Made by a program: the position numbers and the translations under genes
The notes under the pieces: generated by a model
The model's input: the letters and a program-made list of their open reading frames with translations, nothing else
Told to the model about the DNA's origin: nothing
Databases searched by the model: none
Shown: piece by piece, positions 1 to 3,102 of the stretch
Numbering within the stretch: the first letter of the stretch is position 1
How the letters are laid out: each line of letters opens with the position of its first letter
Origin: Candidatus Heimdallarchaeota archaeon
Lineage (GTDB): Archaea; Asgardarchaeota; Heimdallarchaeia; Heimdallarchaeales; Kariarchaeaceae
Assembly: GCA_021399405.1 (NCBI GenBank)
Contig: JAAFKL010000081.1
Location: 1 to 5,673 of the forward strand
Length of the DNA stretch: 5,673 nucleotides
Reading direction: 5' to 3'

Positions 1-96
1 TGTAATCAACTAGATTTTCAATTTCAGGTGACTAGAGACAATATAACAACTATGAAGGATATCATCAATTGTATCTAGTAAGGGATAAAGATAAAA

Positions 97-354
97 TTAT
101 GGATTAATAGGTTTATTAAAATCTGTGGAATTGGATAATCCGATCTTCTGCTCATAGTCAAGTGCAGTTGCTGCATCAACAATGATTGCTTTATCAATAA
201 AAGGTACTATCCAGAATAGACCTGGACCTTTGATACCTGCATATCTACCAAGACGGTAGATTTGTGCTCTTTCGTGCTCATTGACCTTTTTGAGACCTGA
301 TAAAAGAAAACCCATAATTGCTGCTGGAATGATAAGCATTGTTAAATCTGCCAT
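97..354 (-). CDS. Truncated SPFH/stomatin-like membrane protein (N-terminal part only)
   Basis: The 85-residue product starts with a hydrophobic segment at about residues 4-20 (LTMLIIPAAIMGFLLSG). The stomatin/band-7 signature follows: a VNEHERAQIYRLGRY stretch, then GIKGPGLFWIVPFID and IIVD at about residues 24-60. In the SPFH family this is the membrane anchor plus the first strand of the SPFH domain. Such proteins form membrane-associated oligomers and usually have about 250 residues or more. Here the protein stops about 25 residues after the IIVD strand, with a tail that only loosely resembles the family. None of the three minus-strand frames from 1 to 96 resumes the domain, so a simple frameshift does not explain it. 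The ATG at 354 has a good ribosome binding site, GAGGTGA at 358-364. It is either a genuine short derivative or a decayed remnant. The family assignment of the N-terminal part is fairly sure; function is not. Confidence 0.72.
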   Translation of the reverse strand: MADLTMLIIPAAIMGFLLSGLKKVNEHERAQIYRLGRYAGIKGPGLFWIVPFIDKAIIVDAATALDYEQKIGLSNSTDFNKPINP

Positions 355-357
355 TAC

Positions 358-364
358 TCACCTC
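358..364 (-). promoter_or_regulatory. Ribosome binding site of the truncated SPFH gene
   Basis: On the minus strand GAGGTGA ends three bases before the ATG at 354. This is a strong match to the archaeal/bacterial anti-Shine-Dalgarno sequence. It supports this ATG as the start and shows that the short gene has kept translation signals. Confidence 0.6.
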
Positions 365-398
365 TGATTTTATCTCTCATATAAGGAATGACATCCTC

Positions 399-407
399 AA
401 ATATTTT
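399..407 (-). promoter_or_regulatory. Possible TATA box for the truncated SPFH gene
   Basis: The minus strand reads CAAAATATTTG here, about 45-53 bases upstream of the ATG. With the usual archaeal spacing of about 25 bases, transcription would start near 375 and leave a leader of about 20 bases containing the ribosome binding site. A second TATA-like stretch (TTATATGA, about 378-384) lies too close to the start to leave room for that site. The region is AT-rich, so chance matches are likely. Confidence 0.25.
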
Positions 408-487
408 GAAAGATTAAAAAAATATTGATTTCTAAACATTTTGTATCTAATATTGTGAGTTTGCTATTATTTCGTAGTAATGAAATC

Positions 488-504
488 AAAAAAAACAAAA
501 AAAA
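488..504 (-). terminator. T8-G-T8 tract, likely archaeal-type terminator
   Basis: The minus strand reads eight T, one G, eight T, starting 18 bases after the stop codon at 523-525. Archaeal RNA polymerase terminates at such T-runs without needing a hairpin. The tract would end a minus-strand transcript covering the 523-724 small ORF, and perhaps the 460-residue gene upstream, before the SPFH gene. No stable hairpin precedes it, so a bacterial-type intrinsic terminator is not indicated. Confidence 0.45.
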
Positions 505-522
505 TAATATGCTACCTCAAAC

Positions 523-724
523 TCATACAATACAGTTGAATATTTGGTCCCCCCACTTTGATGTGTTTGAACATAGCCCTCTAATACTTTCCCCGTTACA
601 CTTACTATTACTCTCAAGAGTTTGCACTATCATATTACCTCCAAAAAGAAGTAAAAATATACTGATAACTAGTAAAATCGTTAATATCTGTTTTTCCTGT
701 TCTTTCGTTATTCCTGAATGACAT
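523..724 (-). CDS. Candidate small single-span membrane protein, apparently frameshifted
   Basis: An ATG at 724 follows a strong ribosome binding site (GGAGG at 728-732). Its own frame gives only 29 residues, beginning MSFRNNERTGK and stopping at 635-637. The frame one base further on is open down to the TGA at 523-525. It encodes a clear membrane span, QILTILLVISIFLLLFGG, and then a polar tail with three cysteines ending FNCIV. Dropping one T from the T5 run at 691-695 would join the two frames into a 66-residue protein: basic N-terminus, one span at about 13-33, and Cys42, Cys51 and Cys64 outside. This fits an assembly error, a recent pseudogene or, less likely, programmed +1 shifting. Another reading is two short ORFs, because ATG 633 has its own GGAGG (638-642) and would give a 36-residue peptide. 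T-rich DNA can mimic membrane spans, so confidence is limited. No family is recognised. Confidence 0.4.
638..642 (-). promoter_or_regulatory. Second GGAGG site before the in-frame ATG 633
   Basis: GGAGG on the minus strand, four bases before ATG 633, which opens a 36-residue ORF ending at 523. The stop codon of the 29-residue upstream ORF (635-637) lies between this site and the ATG, an arrangement that would allow translational coupling. In the frameshift reading the same bases encode the Gly-Gly at the end of the membrane span, so the match could be coincidental. Confidence 0.3.
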
Positions 725-727
725 AAA

Positions 728-732
728 CCTCC
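728..732 (-). promoter_or_regulatory. Ribosome binding site before ATG 724
   Basis: GGAGG on the minus strand, three bases before the ATG at 724. It is one of the strongest translation signals in the window and the main reason to place a gene start here although the reading frame breaks soon afterwards. A TATA-like AAAATATAATAAA lies just upstream (about 738-750). A transcript starting from that box would begin too close to the ATG to include the site, so read-through from the 460-residue gene is the likelier source. Confidence 0.45.
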
Positions 733-797
733 AATGAATTTATTATATTTTAGTGAAATGTGTATTCTATTTGTCAGAAAGAAATTGCAATACCGGT

Positions 798-2180
798 CTA
801 TTTCTCACTATCACCTGGGTGTTCCACTATTCTAATCTCCATCTCCTTGTCACAGTGTTCCGGATGGGTTACTAGTTCCTGTGAGCTACTATAGAACATC
901 TCTTCCTTCTTTTCTTCAGGAATATCTCCAAGCTTTTTGCACACAGTACAAAAATAATGAGGTTCTCTCTTTATTGTTTTTTTATCCTTTTTAGGTATTG
1001 GTTTTAGCCTTTTGGCCTCTATTAAGGTTGTAAATCCAGCTTTGCCTCCGCTTAAAACATAGTCGATATTTCTGATATTTTTCAATAATTGGTCAATTTG
1101 TGGGGCTATTTCAGAATTATCTCCATCAATCTTAATGCTATATAATTTATGCTTGATTGACTTGTTATGGGCTGCATTATTAATTTTAGATAAGAAATAA
1201 TATCTTGAAATTTTTTCCACATCTATAATATTATAGACATCAGTTAAATCCGAAATTACTTCATTAATCTCAGTTTCAAGGTCTTTTTCTTCCTTGAGCT
1301 TTATCAAAATATCAAGACTTTCAGTAATCAATTCATCAATCTCCTCTTTTTCACTGGTTTTTAATTCTCTGAAATCGTCAGCTTTTTCTAATCCCTCATA
1401 ACCTACCTTTACTGCTCTCTCAAGCTCCTTTTTACCTTCTGAAGCTTCAGTGGGGGAGAGATGGGTTCCCCAGTTAATTGTCATAGTCTTACTATGACAT
1501 ATGGGATGAACAACTGCTTCTGAGGTCATCGGAAATTCTTTAGATATTTTGCACTCAAAACAGAAGAATTGAAGTTTGGATTGGATTTGCTCTAGAAATA
1601 CGTCATTTCTAACTTCTAGGTTCCTAGGGGTGAAATACATCTCTGTATCATCAGATTTTTTGTCAAGCATATTCTCAAATGCCCCAATTAATTTTTGATA
1701 ACCATCTATTTTTCTTCTTAATCTGGTGAGATCATTCCTTTCACCTGATGTAAGAGTTTGCCTTAGCTTTCTCTTAATTATTGCTCTTGCCTGACCCAAG
1801 CTTAGATATTCAAAGTTCTGATGTAACTTTACCTGGATTTTCTCAAGCAACACTTCACTCGTGAGATTTGATTCAATAAATTCAAGCGTTGCGATTAATA
1901 CGCCTTCCTTATGCCACCTGTGATCTTCTATGTATTTTGAACTAATCATTTTTGGCGGATAAATAAAAAATTTTGATTGCTCAATTTCATCTTTAATCCT
2001 ACCTTGGATGAAGCTAGCTGAAATATTCCAAATATAATCAGATAGCTGGATAGCTGGATTAGGAAGGTTAAATAATATTTTAGCCTCAATTGGACTAAAA
2101 TCTAATTCACTTATATTTGCTCTTATGAATAAATCTGCAAGGGAGTACAATTGTTTTTTATTTAATTTGATATTTTCCAT
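798..2180 (-). CDS. Unrecognised protein with two CxxC...HP...C metal-site motifs and a charged helical middle
   Basis: I do not recognise the family of this 460-residue protein. It has no signal peptide or membrane span, so it is probably cytoplasmic. Residues 1-200 look mostly helical, with a basic stretch at about 128-157 (AIIKRKLRQ, LTRLRRKIDG). Motif 1 is C207-x2-C210-x14-H225-P-x-C228, followed by KTMTI. Motif 2 is C411-x2-C414-x24-H439-P-x2-C443, followed by DKEMEI. Both start with an aromatic residue next to the first Cys and end with an alternating M-x-I strand, so they look like copies of one zinc-ribbon-like unit. Residues about 245-310 are very rich in Glu and Lys and may form a coiled coil. 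The ATG at 2180 has only a weak upstream site (GAAGTGA). The gene is divergent from the merB homologue. Zinc binding is inferred; a regulatory or nucleic-acid-binding role is possible but unproven. Confidence 0.85.
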   Translation of the reverse strand: MENIKLNKKQLYSLADLFIRANISELDFSPIEAKILFNLPNPAIQLSDYIWNISASFIQGRIKDEIEQSKFFIYPPKMISSKYIEDHRWHKEGVLIATLEFIESNLTSEVLLEKIQVKLHQNFEYLSLGQARAIIKRKLRQTLTSGERNDLTRLRRKIDGYQKLIGAFENMLDKKSDDTEMYFTPRNLEVRNDVFLEQIQSKLQFFCFECKISKEFPMTSEAVVHPICHSKTMTINWGTHLSPTEASEGKKELERAVKVGYEGLEKADDFRELKTSEKEEIDELITESLDILIKLKEEKDLETEINEVISDLTDVYNIIDVEKISRYYFLSKINNAAHNKSIKHKLYSIKIDGDNSEIAPQIDQLLKNIRNIDYVLSGGKAGFTTLIEAKRLKPIPKKDKKTIKREPHYFCTVCKKLGDIPEEKKEEMFYSSSQELVTHPEHCDKEMEIRIVEHPGDSEK

Positions 2181-2244
2181 TTCACTTCACTGATGTTTTA
2201 GACAATTTTAGCATTTTGTCTCTAGTATAGTAAAGACATATTAT

Positions 2245-2258
2245 GTATATAAATATAC
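2245..2258. promoter_or_regulatory. Palindromic TATA element in the divergent intergenic region
   Basis: GTATATAAATATAC has perfect 6-base inverted arms (GTATAT / ATATAC) around a central AA, so it reads as a TATA box on both strands. On the minus strand it would place transcription start near 2220, giving a leader of about 40 bases for the 460-residue gene. On the plus strand it could give an alternative longer transcript for the merB homologue. This is the best TATA candidate in the intergenic region. Confidence 0.45.
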
Positions 2259-2278
2259 TTGCCTACAAATAATGAGTG

Positions 2279-2295
2279 CGAATTATTACGAATTA
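2279..2295. repeat. Two CGAATTA direct repeats, possible operator
   Basis: CGAATTA occurs at 2279-2285 and again at 2289-2295, ten bases apart, about one helical turn. They lie between the palindromic TATA element and the TATA-like box nearest the merB homologue. Such spacing can mark a regulator site, but the sequence is short and AT-rich, so this is weak. Confidence 0.2.
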
Positions 2296-2344
2296 ATATT
2301 ATGCAACTAAATATTGATTGCGTATTGAATCATACATTCTGAGT

Positions 2345-2354
2345 TAATATATAT
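2345..2354 (+). promoter_or_regulatory. TATA box proposed for the merB homologue
   Basis: TTAATATATA lies 40-49 bases before the ATG at 2394. With normal archaeal spacing transcription would begin at about 2372-2378, giving a leader of about 16-22 bases. That lies downstream of the alternative TTG start at 2367, which argues for the ATG. Confidence 0.4.
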
Positions 2355-2393
2355 CGCTTCATTTAATTGTATCCACAATCAATCGACAATATT

Positions 2394-3017
2394 ATGGGTG
2401 CAGATTCTGCATTTTTGTTGTCCAATGAAATATTAGATTTTCATATCAAAATATTGGAAAGGATTTTTCTTCAGGAACCATTCGATCAGATTAGGAAAAA
2501 TAACCTCAAGAAACTGACTGAATTAAATTACCTCGCTATTATCAAGAAATCAGGTCATTTGAGCTTTAATGATGAGAATAAGTTAATCGGTGCATATCCT
2601 GTTTCACCATCTCACACAGATTACAAGATAAATTTGGAGGGCATAGGAATTGGATACAGTATGTGTGCAATTGATGCATTAGGATTACCATATACATTCA
2701 AAAAGAAAGCGACAATCACCACTTTTGATAAATCTACAGGGGATGAGATATCAATTGAAATTGATCCAAAATTAGAACTGCAAAAGATCCACAATTTATT
2801 TGTCAGTTATCAAAATACACCCAAAGACCTGCAAGGGAATAATTCAGCAGCTAATATTCAATGCCCCACCATTCACTTCTACTCAGACAAAAATGATATA
2901 CTAGAAACACTCCAAGTGTGGGGATATGAGAAAGCAATAGATTATTCTAAAATGAGATTTGGTAAGAATGAAATGCTCAGACGAATTCAAGTTGCTATTG
3001 ATAATTTATATGTATAA
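2394..3017 (+). CDS. merB: MerB-family organomercurial (alkylmercury) lyase
   Basis: MerB cleaves the carbon-mercury bond of organomercurials such as methylmercury in the cytoplasm by protonolysis, releasing a hydrocarbon and Hg(II). The 207-residue product matches the usual length (about 210) and aligns along the MerB core. The segment KLIGAYPVSPS...YKI (about 63-79) corresponds to the strand before the active site, MCAIDALGLP (90-99) to the family's WCALD motif, and IQCPTIHFYSD (155-165) to its C-x3-HFF motif. The catalytic Cys91, Asp94 and Cys157 correspond to Cys96, Asp99 and Cys159 of plasmid MerB. The non-essential Cys117 position appears to be Asp112, and the Trp before the first Cys is Met90. 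The N-terminal helical part (about 1-50) is short and divergent. ATG 2394 is preferred over TTG 2367, because the proposed transcription start lies between them. Neither has a ribosome binding site. No merA, merR or mercury transporter is visible here. Activity on organomercurials is inferred; some family members may use other substrates. Confidence 0.82.
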   Translation: MGADSAFLLSNEILDFHIKILERIFLQEPFDQIRKNNLKKLTELNYLAIIKKSGHLSFNDENKLIGAYPVSPSHTDYKINLEGIGIGYSMCAIDALGLPYTFKKKATITTFDKSTGDEISIEIDPKLELQKIHNLFVSYQNTPKDLQGNNSAANIQCPTIHFYSDKNDILETLQVWGYEKAIDYSKMRFGKNEMLRRIQVAIDNLYV

Positions 3018-3083
3018 ATATCAAAAATTATGATATGTAATATTGATTTTTAATTTATAATTGAAAATTATATTTTGATATTT
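3016..3083. terminator. Convergent terminator region with inverted repeats
   Basis: The gap between two converging genes is almost pure A/T with several T-runs on both strands. An 11-base perfect inverted repeat (AAATATCAAAA at 3016-3026, TTTTGATATTT at 3073-3083) encloses a 7-base hairpin, TATAATT-GAA-AATTATA, at 3056-3072. It probably ends the merB transcript and the opposing giant-gene transcript. The stems are weak because they are nearly all A-T; the T-tracts may be the active part. Confidence 0.4.
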
Positions 3084-3102
3084 ATTGGATATTTTTAAGT
3101 TA

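Noticed and set aside
1..96. Continuation of the SPFH domain in another minus-strand frame
   Set aside because: All three frames were translated by eye; each soon reaches a stop or gives hydrophobic or low-complexity sequence without SPFH motifs.
425..721. Plus-strand ORF of 98 residues with a TTG start
   Set aside because: It has no ribosome binding site or TATA box at a sensible distance, its composition is unlike a known protein, and it lies opposite the minus-strand candidate membrane protein, which has a strong GGAGG site and a terminator-like tract.
725..797. Terminator after the 460-residue gene
   Set aside because: Only short T-runs and no convincing hairpin are present, so read-through into the small ORF at 724 is as likely.
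2367..2369. TTG as start of the merB homologue
   Set aside because: No ribosome binding site precedes it, it lies upstream of the transcription start predicted from the nearest TATA-like box, and the nine extra residues are not needed for family length. It is not fully excluded.
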